Shown: positions 38,175-46,992 of the stretch, piece by piece
Layout: each line of letters opens with the position of its first letter
How positions within the stretch are numbered: position 1 is the stretch's first letter
NCBI GenBank assembly: GCA_030442055.1
Contig: JAUJEB010000001.1
Location: forward strand, 1,984,001-2,048,000
Direction of reading: 5' to 3'
DNA length: 64,000 bases
Origin: Agaribacillus aureus
GTDB lineage: Bacteria > Bacteroidota > Bacteroidia > Cytophagales > Cyclobacteriaceae
Notes under the pieces: generated by a model
The model's input: only the letters and a program-made list of their open reading frames with translations
Database searches by the model: none
Told to the model about the DNA's origin: nothing
Made by a program: the position numbers and the translations under genes

Positions 38175-38374
38175 GTGAAGGGAAAGTAGCCCCAATGTCT
38201 TTGCCAGGTTCAAATGTTGCAGCCTTTCCATTTCGGGCGGTCACCTTGTGTCTGTTTCCTGGCCGGATCAATGCTTTCTGGCAATTCGACGTTTAAGGAG
38301 TTTAGCGTAGACATCAGGGCAGCATAAGTTGACCAACCGATTTTACGAAGCATTATAAAAGAAAGGACTTTGGG

Positions 38375-39472
38375 TTACGGCAACAACCGCTGAATATCCG
38401 CTTCAATTTTCTCGCGGTCAAATCCGTAATACACCGATTGGGTAATACCGTCCTCGTCGATCAACATATAGGTAGGATAAGAAGTAATGTTCAACGTCTC
38501 GCGAACCGCCTTACTGCCTTTCAGGTTGACAAAGGTAATACCCTTTTTCTTAACCAGTTTTTTAGCATTGGTTTCGTTCTCTGTAACGATGCCCAGCACT
38601 TGCAATTTATCAGCATATTTATGCTGTAACTGTTCCACTTTTGGCATTGACCTGACACAGGGGGCACACCATACTTCCCAAAAGTCAATCAGTGTTAACT
38701 GTCCGGTAGGAAGTTTGATCACCTCGCTGCTATCCTGTAAATTTGGCAATGAAATAGCGGGAAACACCTTGTCCAGCAATTTACTGGGCGCAGGGGCGGC
38801 CGGTGTTACGAGGGAATAATCCCGGATCATATCGTTATAGGTGGTGACTGAATTTTCAACCTGATCGTTGATTTTTATGTCACTTAAAACCATTTGCCTT
38901 ACAGCCGGATTTCCCAATTTTGTGCTATACTCAATCCATTTAATGGGCAAAAAGCTTTTTTGATCCAATTCAACCAATTTCATCTGGTTGGTTATATCAT
39001 GTACGGTATCATCTTCAAAAGTATAGGTAATCACATAGCGTTCCGGCGTCGTTGTCAAGACTACAGATTTGTAATTATCATGCAGCTGAAACAGGTCCGG
39101 TACAATCATTTGCCCGCCGGGTTTCCCCAAAAAGTGTTTACCGGTTTTCGTTTTCTTGAAACTTTTGGCAGCTTCTGTAATATCAAACCCTAATCCTTCA
39201 TCATAAAAATGGGCTTCTTGTACATCGTCGCGCTTACCATAGAATGAAAAACCAAATATACTGTCTGTCTCATTGCGCTCCAGGAATGCGTATCCCTGGT
39301 TATTCCAAACACTACCGGAAAAAAAAGTATCAATTCGATTCACACGGTATTCAATTTTTTGGATGGTATCTACCTGCTGATAGTATTTGGCTAATACGTA
39401 ATCCACATTTTCTTGCTGCGCGCAACGAATGAAAGTAAAAGATAAAATCAAAAATATTGGGAATTGCTTCAT
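38375..39472 (-). CDS. TlpA-family thioredoxin-like lipoprotein
   Basis: A 365-residue exported protein with a lipoprotein-like signal (MKQFPIFLILSFTFIRC). About 230 residues of a beta-rich N-terminal domain precede a C-terminal thioredoxin fold. The active site is Trp268-Cys-Ala-Pro-Cys272 (DFWEVWCAPC), and the cis-Pro loop is ITSYPTYMLID. Such proteins reduce or isomerise extracytoplasmic disulfides, for instance during cytochrome maturation. Single-gene unit. A second, truncated TlpA-like frame lies at 49.3 kb. Confidence 0.88.
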   Translation of the reverse strand: MKQFPIFLILSFTFIRCAQQENVDYVLAKYYQQVDTIQKIEYRVNRIDTFFSGSVWNNQGYAFLERNETDSIFGFSFYGKRDDVQEAHFYDEGLGFDITEAAKSFKKTKTGKHFLGKPGGQMIVPDLFQLHDNYKSVVLTTTPERYVITYTFEDDTVHDITNQMKLVELDQKSFLPIKWIEYSTKLGNPAVRQMVLSDIKINDQVENSVTTYNDMIRDYSLVTPAAPAPSKLLDKVFPAISLPNLQDSSEVIKLPTGQLTLIDFWEVWCAPCVRSMPKVEQLQHKYADKLQVLGIVTENETNAKKLVKKKGITFVNLKGSKAVRETLNITSYPTYMLIDEDGITQSVYYGFDREKIEADIQRLLP

Positions 39473-39678
39473 GGTTTAGGGTTTATGTTGCAATAATAAT
39501 ATAAATCCTTGTATCATGGTTACAATGGGCAGGCTTATTTTTAGAACAGCCCTAAAACATCGCTAGAAATGACTGGCCGGCGCTGAAATATGAAAGGTCG
39601 TTGGTAGAAAATTGGTTGTTCTTGGGGTTGACTTTTTGTTGGGAAATTTGTAGGTAGAGGGTAATTTAAGATAGATCG

Positions 39679-40656
39679 ATGGAAAAAAATCATATGTTTA
39701 ACATGTCTCCGGTTATAGAAAATATCGACACCCTTCAAATAGAGGGAGAAGTGTTAAAAAAAAGTGACGTGAGTGGAATCAGCGCTTCCGGCAATTGGGT
39801 AGTTATCGGCAGCGATGAAGGGTCACACTTGCAAGTTTTGAGACGTAACAAATTGGGATTTCAGGTTAAGGAGCCTCCTGTTCATTTAATGGATTTTGGC
39901 AATGCTAAAGATAAGGAAGTTGATATCGAAGCCATTACCCACGATGGGCACGGTACCTTTTATGTGCTGGGCTCCCATTCGGCCAAAAGGAAAAAAGTAA
40001 CAGAAGACCGGAGTTATCGGAACAACCGCAAAAGAATTCAGGTAGTAAAACAGGAGAAATCAAGAAGTAATTTATTTAGACTGAAATTTGACTTTTCCAG
40101 TATGTCCATTGAAGATACTACCTCAACAGATCTGGACATTATTTTTGAACAGGACAATATTCTAAAATTATTTAATAATATTCCCAGTAAAGAAAACGGC
40201 ATTGACCTGGAAGGCATTGCTTACCGGGAGGAGCAACTCTTTTTAGGTTTTCGAGGTCCGGTTCTGCGGGAAAATTTTGTGCCCGTCATTGTAACTACTT
40301 TTAATAATATCAAAGACTATGAAATGCGATTTGTGGATCTCAATGGAAGGGGCATCAGGGATCTGGTGGCTGTAAGCAATGGATTTCTGATTGTCGCCGG
40401 CCCGGTATCAAAAGGAGATGGCAGGTTTTATTTACATTTTTGGAGCGGCCAGGATGAAATTCCCGGACATGACAGGGTTATTGAAAAAAACAAATGTATT
40501 GGCGAGATACCTACGCCACACCCGGAAGCCAAAGCGGAAGGAATTACGATTCTGGAAGAAACGGAAGAACATTATAGGGCCATTATGGTATTTGATGGGG
40601 TAGATTTGAGGGAACTGCCGGTTTTTAGAATTCTTAAACAAAATAACATTGCTTAA
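39679..40656 (+). CDS. DUF3616 protein
   Basis: A 325-residue protein with no signal peptide, matching DUF3616: the early LKKSDVSGISASGNWVVIGS, then VDIEAITHDGHGTFYVLGSH, GIDLEGIAYREEQLFLGFRG, and a late EAKAEGITILEETEEHYRAI. The repeated DxEGI/DIEAI strands suggest a beta-propeller. Family function is unknown. Starts at the only good ATG after a stop-rich leader and stands alone between convergently oriented minus-strand genes. Confidence 0.8.
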   Translation: MEKNHMFNMSPVIENIDTLQIEGEVLKKSDVSGISASGNWVVIGSDEGSHLQVLRRNKLGFQVKEPPVHLMDFGNAKDKEVDIEAITHDGHGTFYVLGSHSAKRKKVTEDRSYRNNRKRIQVVKQEKSRSNLFRLKFDFSSMSIEDTTSTDLDIIFEQDNILKLFNNIPSKENGIDLEGIAYREEQLFLGFRGPVLRENFVPVIVTTFNNIKDYEMRFVDLNGRGIRDLVAVSNGFLIVAGPVSKGDGRFYLHFWSGQDEIPGHDRVIEKNKCIGEIPTPHPEAKAEGITILEETEEHYRAIMVFDGVDLRELPVFRILKQNNIA

Positions 40657-40749
40657 TATTAAAGGAATGGATCCAGAGAACAATAACAGGTGCCTCGAAA
40701 AGATATCTGTTTGAATTCCCTGAAGAGAAGTTTATTTCACTTTTCTATA

Positions 40750-41244
40750 CTAAAAGGCACTTTGTCCAATGAAGTCAGCCCATTTGGTCGTCGATCTATA
40801 TTGATACTCCCGCCACCTTCTTATCTTTCCCTTTGATAGATGTACAATGACAATTCCATGACTTAAGCGCCCTTTATAGACAAAGGTGTATTCCCCTGTT
40901 CCGATTTGTTGTTCTTCATCAAATATCAGATGATGCCACGTCATATTCATGGGGTCTGCCCGTCCTTCGGTGCCTCCAAAAAACTCAAAGAGTTCATCCC
41001 TTCCCTGGTAAAGCTGTTGATCCGGCGGTTCTATATACACTGCGTCTTTTGTAAAACAATCGGCGGCAGCGCGGGCATCACCGTTATTCCAACCTTCTGC
41101 TACACGCCATAAAAGCTGCCTGAATTGTTTACTATTTAAATAGTCCGAAGCCACCGATCCGGATTGATTGGTGGCTTCTTTATTATCATTACATGCGCTT
41201 AAAACTAAAGAGCAGGCCGTTAATACGACAGTTATAATCCTCAT
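40750..41244 (-). CDS. NTF2/SnoaL-like lipoprotein (DUF4440-type)
   Basis: A 164-residue exported protein with lipobox LSAC (VVLTACSLVLSACNDN). The mature domain has the SnoaL/NTF2 layout: a helix with LLWRVAEGWNNGDARAAADC, FTKDAVYIEPPDQ, GRDELFEFF, and curved strands IGTGEYTFVYKGRLSHGIVI and GKIRRWREYQY. Similar proteins are annotated as ketosteroid-isomerase-like or SgcJ/EcaC-like, but catalysis is unproven. Probably a monocistronic gene. Confidence 0.8.
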   Translation of the reverse strand: MRIITVVLTACSLVLSACNDNKEATNQSGSVASDYLNSKQFRQLLWRVAEGWNNGDARAAADCFTKDAVYIEPPDQQLYQGRDELFEFFGGTEGRADPMNMTWHHLIFDEEQQIGTGEYTFVYKGRLSHGIVIVHLSKGKIRRWREYQYRSTTKWADFIGQSAF

Positions 41245-41285
41245 GTTATATGCTAAATAAATAATTTCGGCTTCGCCGGGAATCC

Positions 41286-41684
41286 CTATTTAACGGGGAA
41301 CGTCACATAAAACTGTTTGTTGACAGGGCTTTTACCTTCTTCGGCTTTGATCACCTTGAGTTTTAAGGCAAATCTATCTCCAGGTCTGGCTAATTCCGCA
41401 TATGTTGTCAGATCAAAGCTGTTCCCTTGTACCGGTTTGGTAGGGGAAACCAGCCTGGAACCGCGGGCCAAAGATATTTCGAAGGCATCAACACGCATAT
41501 TTTCAACATTGGTACCAATAGTCATGAGCGCCAATTCGGAAAGCGCCAGGCCCTCCCTCATCAAATCCCTATCTTCTATGCCCTCAACTTTAATCGTAAA
41601 ATCACTGAATGTTTCAACAGTAAATGCGCTGGCAAAAAAGGATATCAATACAATAAGCAGGGTGGATTGCTGGAAAGTTTTCAT
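41286..41684 (-). CDS. small secreted protein, copy A
   Basis: A 132-residue exported protein with a Sec signal (MKTFQQSTLLIVLISFFASAF). The mature part is beta-rich: FSDFTIKVEGIEDRDLMREG, SELALMTIGTNVENMRVDAF, EISLARGSRLVSPTKPVQGN, and FDLTTYAELARPGDRFALKL. The order (strand, 'vxxFxxsl' strand, charged loop, helix, GDR/GDK strand) reminds me of the C-terminal domain of gliding protein GldM, but similarity is low and this is only a suggestion. A closely related copy sits at 42513, and the upstream noncoding DNA is duplicated with it. Confidence 0.7.
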   Translation of the reverse strand: MKTFQQSTLLIVLISFFASAFTVETFSDFTIKVEGIEDRDLMREGLALSELALMTIGTNVENMRVDAFEISLARGSRLVSPTKPVQGNSFDLTTYAELARPGDRFALKLKVIKAEEGKSPVNKQFYVTFPVK

Positions 41685-41815
41685 AATAAAAAGTGTTTAG
41701 TTGGATAGTTAGTTTTTATTATAACGTTTCAGTCTTTGTTTATTTTGCCCAGATGAGGGAATAAATTCCTTTATTGAAATAGGAAGTTCCTAGGTTATGT
41801 TAGCTTCTTTAATTT
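41685..41815. repeat. duplicated upstream region, copy A
   Basis: Near-identical to 42915-43042: both contain GTTTAGTTGGATAGTTAGTT, TTATAACGTT, and AATAAATTCCTTTATTGAAA followed by TAGGAA. With the genes they form a duplicated segment of about 530 bp, separated by a HicB-like gene. The shared noncoding part probably includes the promoter. Confidence 0.7.
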
Positions 41816-41985
41816 CATTTTTATGAGAAATACTTCGATGATGAGCCAATCGCAGCAATCCGCTATCATATAGATGTATATTCATAGGACAAAAAGGAAA
41901 TTGTCAATTATGTAAGATCAAGGCATTTAATCATTGGAGGATTATTCCCTATGTAAGCGTTTAAAATAGCTAACCAGCATTGATA

Positions 41986-42387
41986 CTATCTACTTCTATG
42001 AATTAAATTTATTTCTGATAATTCCCGTCCAATCCGATGAATACCCATGAGGATTTTCTCGGTTTGTTTGTCCGATGGTTTTTTATGGCCCTGGACATAT
42101 TGCGATAATAACGTTGGGTTCATGCCAATCATGCCAGCCAAAAATTTAGCGTTAATCACTTTATAGTATTGGAAAAACTGTTGAAAATCCAATTCAAATT
42201 TTAGGTTGTCGCGAATTATTTGAACTCCTTCATCTTCAAAATATAAATTAGCCGCCTCTAATGTATGATCAAATAACTCGGATATGGTCCTTGCGGTGGT
42301 AAATATAGGATAATCTGTTGAAAAGGCAGATAAACCGGTATCTGTCTTTTCAACGATCATTTTAATCTTTTTTTTAAACTTTTTCAT
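41986..42387 (-). CDS. solitary HicB-like antitoxin/HTH protein
   Basis: A 133-residue protein. The N-terminal part (MIVEKTDTGLSAFSTDYPIF through TLEAANLYFED) has the partial RNase H-like layout of HicB antitoxins. The C-terminal half contains a Cro/C1-type helix-turn-helix (INAKFLAGMIGMNPTLLSQY followed by VQGHKKPSDKQ). HicB normally neutralises a HicA mRNase encoded next to it. No HicA-like frame was found on either side, so it is an orphan or a stand-alone regulator. It sits between the two copies of the duplicated small secreted gene. Confidence 0.7.
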   Translation of the reverse strand: MKKFKKKIKMIVEKTDTGLSAFSTDYPIFTTARTISELFDHTLEAANLYFEDEGVQIIRDNLKFELDFQQFFQYYKVINAKFLAGMIGMNPTLLSQYVQGHKKPSDKQTEKILMGIHRIGRELSEINLIHRSR

Positions 42388-42512
42388 TTCAGAAAAAGTA
42401 AATAATTATTTACTTTTTGACAAGCAATTTGACTTAAAATTTACTTCAAGTAAGAGATAAAATCAATGAAGGGGGAACACCTCTCGGGCCACTTCAACCG
42501 GACCAGGGATCA

Positions 42513-42914
42513 CTATTTGATAAGCGGTAGCGTCACATAAAAATGCTTGTTGACAGGCGCTTTATCTTTTTCCTCCGTGATCGTATGTAGTTTTAGGATA
42601 ATTCTACCTCCCGGCTTTGCAAGTTCTGAATATTCAGTCAGATCGAGGCTGTTCCCTTTTACGGTTTTCGTCGCGGAAACCAGCCCCGAACCATAGCCTA
42701 AAGATATTTCAACCGCATCAATGCGCATATTTTCAATTTTTGCTTCAATGGTCATTAACGCAAATTCGGAAGGTTTGAGGCCCTCTCTCCTCAAATCCCT
42801 ATCTTCTATGCCCTCAACTTTAATGGTAAAATCACTGAATGTTTCGATGGTAAATGCACAGATAAAGAAGGATATCAACCCCATGAACAGGGTGGATTGC
42901 AGGAAAGTTTTCAT
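42513..42914 (-). CDS. small secreted protein, copy B
   Basis: A 133-residue paralog of the protein at 41286, sharing the signal (MKTFLQSTLFMGLISFFICA), the identical block ETFSDFTIKVEGIEDRDL and the tail APVNKHFYVTLP. Differences concentrate in the second half (YGSGLVSATKTVKGNSLDLT, then EYSELAKPGGRIILKLHTIT). Expression probably depends on the duplicated upstream region. No function known; the same tentative GldM-C-like layout applies. Confidence 0.7.
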   Translation of the reverse strand: MKTFLQSTLFMGLISFFICAFTIETFSDFTIKVEGIEDRDLRREGLKPSEFALMTIEAKIENMRIDAVEISLGYGSGLVSATKTVKGNSLDLTEYSELAKPGGRIILKLHTITEEKDKAPVNKHFYVTLPLIK

Positions 42915-43042
42915 AGCAAAAAATGTTTAGTTGGATAGTTAGTTTTTGTTATAACGTTGCAATGTTTATTTATTTTGCTCTGGCACGAGAATAAATTCCT
43001 TTATTGAAATAGGAAATTCCCAGGTTACGTTGGCTTTTTTCT
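42915..43042. repeat. duplicated upstream region, copy B
   Basis: Second copy of the region at 41685-41815, with scattered substitutions. The sequence TTCCTTTATTGAAATAGGAA inside it is partly self-complementary at its ends. Confidence 0.7.
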
Positions 43043-43353
43043 GTCCTCCGACAGCGAGTTGTTGATTTACAATAGGAGGAAAAAATTTATCCTAATGTGA
43101 CCTCACACCGTATTTAAGGGTATTGGTTTTATTGAAACTGGTTATGTTGAAATGAATATCTGGTCAGTGGGAAAGAAAAATGTGCCATTCGGAAAAAAGG
43201 AATTGGTATATTAAAAATTTATTTGATATTTGATTATTCCCAACAATTAAATAAAATATTATGCAGGCAGTTAATAAAGGAGATAAATCCAAAACCTCCA
43301 TTCTTATTTGGATTATTAAAAAAAATTAAGCCTCACAAAATATCAATTAAATT
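43043..43353. other. AT-rich intergenic region
   Basis: No gene that I can support. A purine-rich motif GGGAAAGAAAAA (43169-43180) is the first of a series of similar motifs scattered to about 52.8 kb. A 66-codon open frame at 43223 has no family features and is not called. Confidence 0.4.
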
Positions 43354-43518
43354 ATGGCCAAATTTCATTATCGCAGAGGGCATCTTAATAAAAAAGGGAA
43401 ATGGGTCTCCGGAACTATGGTAAGGAATAGAGGAAAAAAGTTCAAGAGTAAGGGATGTATGCTTATTATTCTTCCATTTGTTGGGATTGGTTCAATTATC
43501 CTCTACGCCTTATTGTAA
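43354..43518 (+). CDS. possible small basic membrane protein (54 aa)
   Basis: Short open frame with ATG. The N-terminal half is strongly basic (KFHYRRGHLNKKGKWVSG, VRNRGKKFKSKG) and ends in a hydrophobic helix (CMLIILPFVGIGSIILYALL). The segregated charge and hydrophobicity are unlike random translation, and the layout is of a tail-anchored or N-in membrane peptide. No family known. Coding status is uncertain. Confidence 0.4.
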   Translation: MAKFHYRRGHLNKKGKWVSGTMVRNRGKKFKSKGCMLIILPFVGIGSIILYALL

Positions 43519-43547
43519 ATAAGTAAATTCTTAAGCCTTGAGTTATT

Positions 43548-44195
43548 TTGATAATTGAATTAAAATATTATAGAAAAATTACTCCCATCCTGATTGTCCT
43601 ATTTTCGACCGCATGTGGAAATTCTAAAATTCCTGATGATGTGAAATGGGAGATAACGAAAGAAGAACCTAATAATGCATTTAGCAAAGACAATCTTGAA
43701 ATTAAATTAAATAAAAAGGTCGATGAAACGACTCTGAAAGAAATTGCATTAGAGCTCAGAAAAGATCGAAAGCAATACGATAATCTTTGGATTTTTTACC
43801 GAATTCCAAATATGACAAATGGATTAGCTTGGGCAACTACTCATTTTACTCCTGATTTAAGAGTAGAGATCATTGGCTCTACAGCAGCAGATGACATAGA
43901 AACTTCCAAAACCACGGATATTGATGGAAAAATTTTAGGAAAATGGAGAAGTGAAAAAAGCTTGATGGGTGCCGCATTGATCCTTTTCAAGGACTCAGGA
44001 AACAAATTAAAAATGAGAATAGTCTTTAAGGATGGGGAGAAGATGGAAAGTAAAATCATGGAATCCAAGCAAGAAGGGCAAATACGCTATGATGATGACA
44101 ATGAATATGGAGAGTACTATATTTTAGAAGCTAATGGCAATTTGGGAATGTATGGGAAAGATGGGAAATTTGACGAAGCTATTAAGATAGAGTAG
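43548..44195 (+). CDS. hypothetical lipoprotein
   Basis: A 215-residue protein with a lipoprotein-like signal (ITPILIVLFSTAC). There is no ATG in frame before the lipobox, so TTG at 43548 is used. The first domain is mixed alpha/beta (NLEIKLNKKVDETTLKEIAL). The second is lipocalin-like or beta-rich, starting at GKWRSEKSLMGAALILFKDS and ending with repeated charged strands. No known family is recognised. Confidence 0.6.
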   Translation: MIIELKYYRKITPILIVLFSTACGNSKIPDDVKWEITKEEPNNAFSKDNLEIKLNKKVDETTLKEIALELRKDRKQYDNLWIFYRIPNMTNGLAWATTHFTPDLRVEIIGSTAADDIETSKTTDIDGKILGKWRSEKSLMGAALILFKDSGNKLKMRIVFKDGEKMESKIMESKQEGQIRYDDDNEYGEYYILEANGNLGMYGKDGKFDEAIKIE

Positions 44196-44433
44196 ATACT
44201 TTGTCGCAAAAAAAGAAAGAAAACGAAAAATAGAAATTTTGATTGGAGTAAAATAACTGGATTCAAGGTGATTTTAATATATTTACTGATATAAACATTT
44301 GAATCGTAGAAAGTATAACCAGGGGAAAGAAAAACCGCCTTTTTCTCACGTATAAATTATACCTACTTTTGGAGCAAAAATAAAAAACAATGATCTTAGT
44401 CTTAATTTAAAAATTACAGTTAACCAATTAACC

Positions 44434-45273
44434 ATGCCCAAAATCATCCTAAGCCGTAAAGGCTTCGATTCTTCCGCTGGAGGAAAACCCAGCTTCCTCT
44501 GGAATGACAAGTTATATAGCATCCCAGTGCCCCAGGCTTATTCGGAGGTAGCCTATAAAAAGCTGCAAATTGACGAAAATATCTCTTATTGGAAAATTAT
44601 GGAAGATGTAGGCATCACCCAATATTCCGATGCCCACCTGGACCCCGACCTTCGCAAAGAAGTTTTGCAGCGGGAAAATGACCCGTGGCTCCCCATATTT
44701 GGCCAGGCTGACAGTGCTTTAACTCATCTATTGAATGAGGGAGTCGGAGAAGGTGATCTCTTTCTATTTTTCGGCTGGTTTAAAGAAATAGAACAGTTGG
44801 AAAATGGAAATTTCAGTCATATAAAAGGCAAACCTGACCTTCATGTGATCTATGGCTTTTTGGAAGTAGGGGAATATTTCGATGTCTATGAAGGAAAAGA
44901 ACATGATAATCCAGCTGTCCAGCAGCATATCCACCATCAGCGGAAAGACAGGTATACAGTCCCAGGAAAAAACGGCCTTTTTATCGGTTCCGGAGAGCCT
45001 ACCTTTTTCAAAAGAAAGGCCGGCCTTTTTAAGTTCGATAAAAAGCTGATATTAACTGAAAGTGGTGAAAGCCGATCCAATTGGTTGCTGCCCAGGTGTT
45101 TTTTTAAGGATGACGGTCGATGCAAGCTCAGCCACCATAAAGAAAAGGTTGGGGAATTGGCTAACGATGATAGCTATCGTATCAAATCTGTGGCAAGAGG
45201 CCAGGAATTTGTGGCGGAGATGGATGATGATATAAGGGAATGGGTAGAAACCTTAAAGGATTTAGTGATTTGA
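44434..45273 (+). CDS. Nmad3-family putative nucleotide-modification protein
   Basis: A 279-residue protein matching nucleotide modification associated domain 3 (Nmad3): IILSRKGFDSSAGGKPSFLW at the start, HLDPDLRKEVL, FGQADSALTHLLNEGVGEGD, LFLFFGWFKEI, HVIYGFLEVGEYF, a SGRK-like Gly loop (KNGLFIGSGEPTFF) and WLLPRCFF. The domain was predicted from phage and bacterial DNA-base-modification contexts; its reaction is not established. It converges on two genes encoding DNA-glycosylase-like proteins. A purine-rich motif (AGGGGAAAGAAAAACC, 44321-44336) lies upstream. The ATG at 44434 fits the family start. Confidence 0.8.
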   Translation: MPKIILSRKGFDSSAGGKPSFLWNDKLYSIPVPQAYSEVAYKKLQIDENISYWKIMEDVGITQYSDAHLDPDLRKEVLQRENDPWLPIFGQADSALTHLLNEGVGEGDLFLFFGWFKEIEQLENGNFSHIKGKPDLHVIYGFLEVGEYFDVYEGKEHDNPAVQQHIHHQRKDRYTVPGKNGLFIGSGEPTFFKRKAGLFKFDKKLILTESGESRSNWLLPRCFFKDDGRCKLSHHKEKVGELANDDSYRIKSVARGQEFVAEMDDDIREWVETLKDLVI

Positions 45274-45379
45274 GTTAGGATATTATGCATATTTTTAATC
45301 AGCCAATTTATTTTGCTGGCGCTCGGCTTTCCTTTTGCGAAAGGGGAAAGGAAATTTATTTTTTTATACAAATCACTTA

Positions 45380-45931
45380 TCAATACTTAAGCTTAATATG
45401 CCCATTCACCCGTTTATCAGCCATATACAAAACCCTGTCAGCATCTTCAAATGGAAGAGAATATTGCTGGCAGGTATTCTTTAATTCTTGTAAATATTCT
45501 AGGTACTTATCAATTTGCTCATCAATACTTTTTTCAGATTTGCCAGCTGGTAAATCCAGGGGCTTACCACATAAAAATCTGTATGCCCTTTGATCAATGA
45601 TTTGATATATTTTAGGGTTACGGAACCTCAGTATAGTGCTTGCCATCGGCAGGCCCACACCACCTGTCTTTAACAGTTTCTTTAGCAGTTGCTCAGAAAA
45701 TGGTATATCCAACTCATCGGAAGATGGGTCAATAGCGTTGATTAGTTCGATGGTTTCTTTATCGAAAGCCGCATAGCGATTGACTTTCCACAGCACAATC
45801 TTATTTAGGTGGTCTTGGTTGAATTCTCCCGCATGATTATCCAACTCAAGAGTTAATTTCTCTTGAAAATTATAGTCATCATAATCACTGTCAGTAATTG
45901 CGGCGTCCCGTATAGTTTTTAATTTCGTCAT
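45380..45931 (-). CDS. HhH DNA-glycosylase-like protein
   Basis: A 183-residue cytoplasmic protein. The region LLKKLLKTGGVGLPMASTIL followed by RFRNPKIYQIIDQRAYRFL reads as a helix-hairpin-helix with the glycosylase-type Gly-Val-Gly turn and a following conserved Asp-x-Arg, as in HhH-GPD base-excision enzymes. A preceding block (HLNKIVLWKVNRYAAFD) is helical. It is shorter than MutY/Nth and lacks a visible Fe-S cluster. It starts 8 bp after the stop of the upstream Aag-like gene, so the two form an operon facing Nmad3. DNA glycosylase or lyase activity is inference. Confidence 0.55.
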   Translation of the reverse strand: MTKLKTIRDAAITDSDYDDYNFQEKLTLELDNHAGEFNQDHLNKIVLWKVNRYAAFDKETIELINAIDPSSDELDIPFSEQLLKKLLKTGGVGLPMASTILRFRNPKIYQIIDQRAYRFLCGKPLDLPAGKSEKSIDEQIDKYLEYLQELKNTCQQYSLPFEDADRVLYMADKRVNGHIKLKY

Positions 45932-45939
45932 TATGTGGA

Positions 45940-46536
45940 TTATATCTTCGACAACCGATATCCCAAAAACCTTTCCGCCATCGCTTCATCATCAAAACTC
46001 CTGGCAATTTCCTCCGATCCAGAAAACAGCTTTCTGTCAAACTCCCTAGGCTCAATGATAAACCGGTATTTGGCATCGTAATATCTCTTACCAGGCCCAA
46101 GCCCATGTCTAAAGGTTTTAAAGATCTCCTCCTTGATGGTATCCCCTGCTTCAAGGCCAAATGAGTTATTTGGTTCATCCACAGGATTAAGGCATTTCAT
46201 GATGCTAAAAAGTACCCTTCGGGGGCCGTTAATGTAGTTAAACTTGGTTTTATCATCTCTATCCTTAGTCTTAACACCTCTGATCAGGATGCCACCGTAT
46301 CCGGTTTCTCCTTTTAAGGTAATATCGAATCCCTGGTTATGGAAGCGCCATCGGCCAGCTTCCATATCATGCTCATGGGTATAGCTATCCGGGTGCTTAT
46401 CACCGCAGTAATAAAACTCGATTTCCGTAAACCGGAATTGATGGTTATTAACGGTTAGTTGATGTCGGTTTAGCAAGTCCGATGCAAGCCTGGAAAATTC
46501 GTCAGTGATGTTGTCTTCGTCGATGGAGAAATTCAT
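45940..46536 (-). CDS. hypothetical protein with Aag-like motifs
   Basis: A 198-residue cytoplasmic protein. FTEIEFYYCGDKHPDSYTHE, then WRFHNQGFDITLKGETGYGG and ILIRGVKTK, parallel the order of 3-methyladenine DNA glycosylase (Aag/MPG) signatures: an E-Y-x-G-xxDP-x-H segment, an F/Y-G-x-x strand, and a VLIRA-like strand with catalytic-site neighbours. GPRRVLFSIMKCLN and FRHGLGPGKRYYDAKYRFI follow. The match is by eye and may be coincidental. Upstream partner of the HhH glycosylase-like gene in a two-gene operon. Confidence 0.5.
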   Translation of the reverse strand: MNFSIDEDNITDEFSRLASDLLNRHQLTVNNHQFRFTEIEFYYCGDKHPDSYTHEHDMEAGRWRFHNQGFDITLKGETGYGGILIRGVKTKDRDDKTKFNYINGPRRVLFSIMKCLNPVDEPNNSFGLEAGDTIKEEIFKTFRHGLGPGKRYYDAKYRFIIEPREFDRKLFSGSEEIARSFDDEAMAERFLGYRLSKI

Positions 46537-46614
46537 TTTTGAAGTGTTAATAGCTTATTTTACGTTAAGGGGTAAAGATAAAGGTTTGGGTGGTTTGCTA
46601 ATTGTTTATTTGGA

Positions 46615-46632
46615 AAAATACCAAAGGTTGGG
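46615..46632. repeat. intergenic motif AATACCAAAGGTTGGGTA, copy 1
   Basis: Eighteen bases identical to 48425-48442, and nearly identical to a sequence at 53542-53559 (ATTACCAAAGGTTGGTA). All three lie outside genes in the AT-rich accessory region. The core CCAAAGGTTGG is almost palindromic. Confidence 0.55.
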
Positions 46633-46653
46633 TACAGTAGGATAATAACTCAA

Positions 46654-46992
46654 TTATTTCCTTTCATAAAACTCCAATAGCACAAATCTCTTATACCTGA
46701 AATCCCACGGCTCGCTGATTTCGATATCAATTCCAGCTATTTCTAACTGCGCTGGATTTACCTGTTTTGCTAAAAGATAGTCTCTAAGTGGCTCAATTCG
46801 CCTATTAAGCCATCGCTCACTATATTCAGGATCAATTGTATTATAAACAATTGCTTTTAAACCAATGTTTTCATGTAAACCAAGAAATTCAGCAATTTTG
46901 TCCAGCGTCTGATAACTTGATGCGTTCAAATTCGCACTGTAAAAATCCCATTGAATTTCTGTTGAAATAATTAAATCTTTATCGGGTTTCAA
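46654..46992 (-). CDS. stand-alone OmpA-C-like domain, possibly a gene fragment
   Basis: A 112-residue frame whose core follows an OmpA-like peptidoglycan-binding domain: LNASSYQTLDKIAEFLGLHE, then IVYNTIDPEYSERWLNRRIE (cf. the TDxxGxxxxNxxLSxxRA block) and LRDYLLAKQVNPAQLEIAGI. There is no ATG, only TTG at 46992, and an in-frame TAG lies 6 codons upstream. No signal peptide or other domain is attached. Either a short cytoplasmic protein with a TTG start or the surviving 3' part of a larger gene. Confidence 0.4.
   Translation of the reverse strand: MKPDKDLIISTEIQWDFYSANLNASSYQTLDKIAEFLGLHENIGLKAIVYNTIDPEYSERWLNRRIEPLRDYLLAKQVNPAQLEIAGIDIEISEPWDFRYKRFVLLEFYERK

Noticed and set aside
41800-42512. 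A HicA toxin next to the HicB-like gene
   Set aside because: Neither flank encodes a HicA-like double-stranded-RNA-binding fold or its conserved Gly-His motif.
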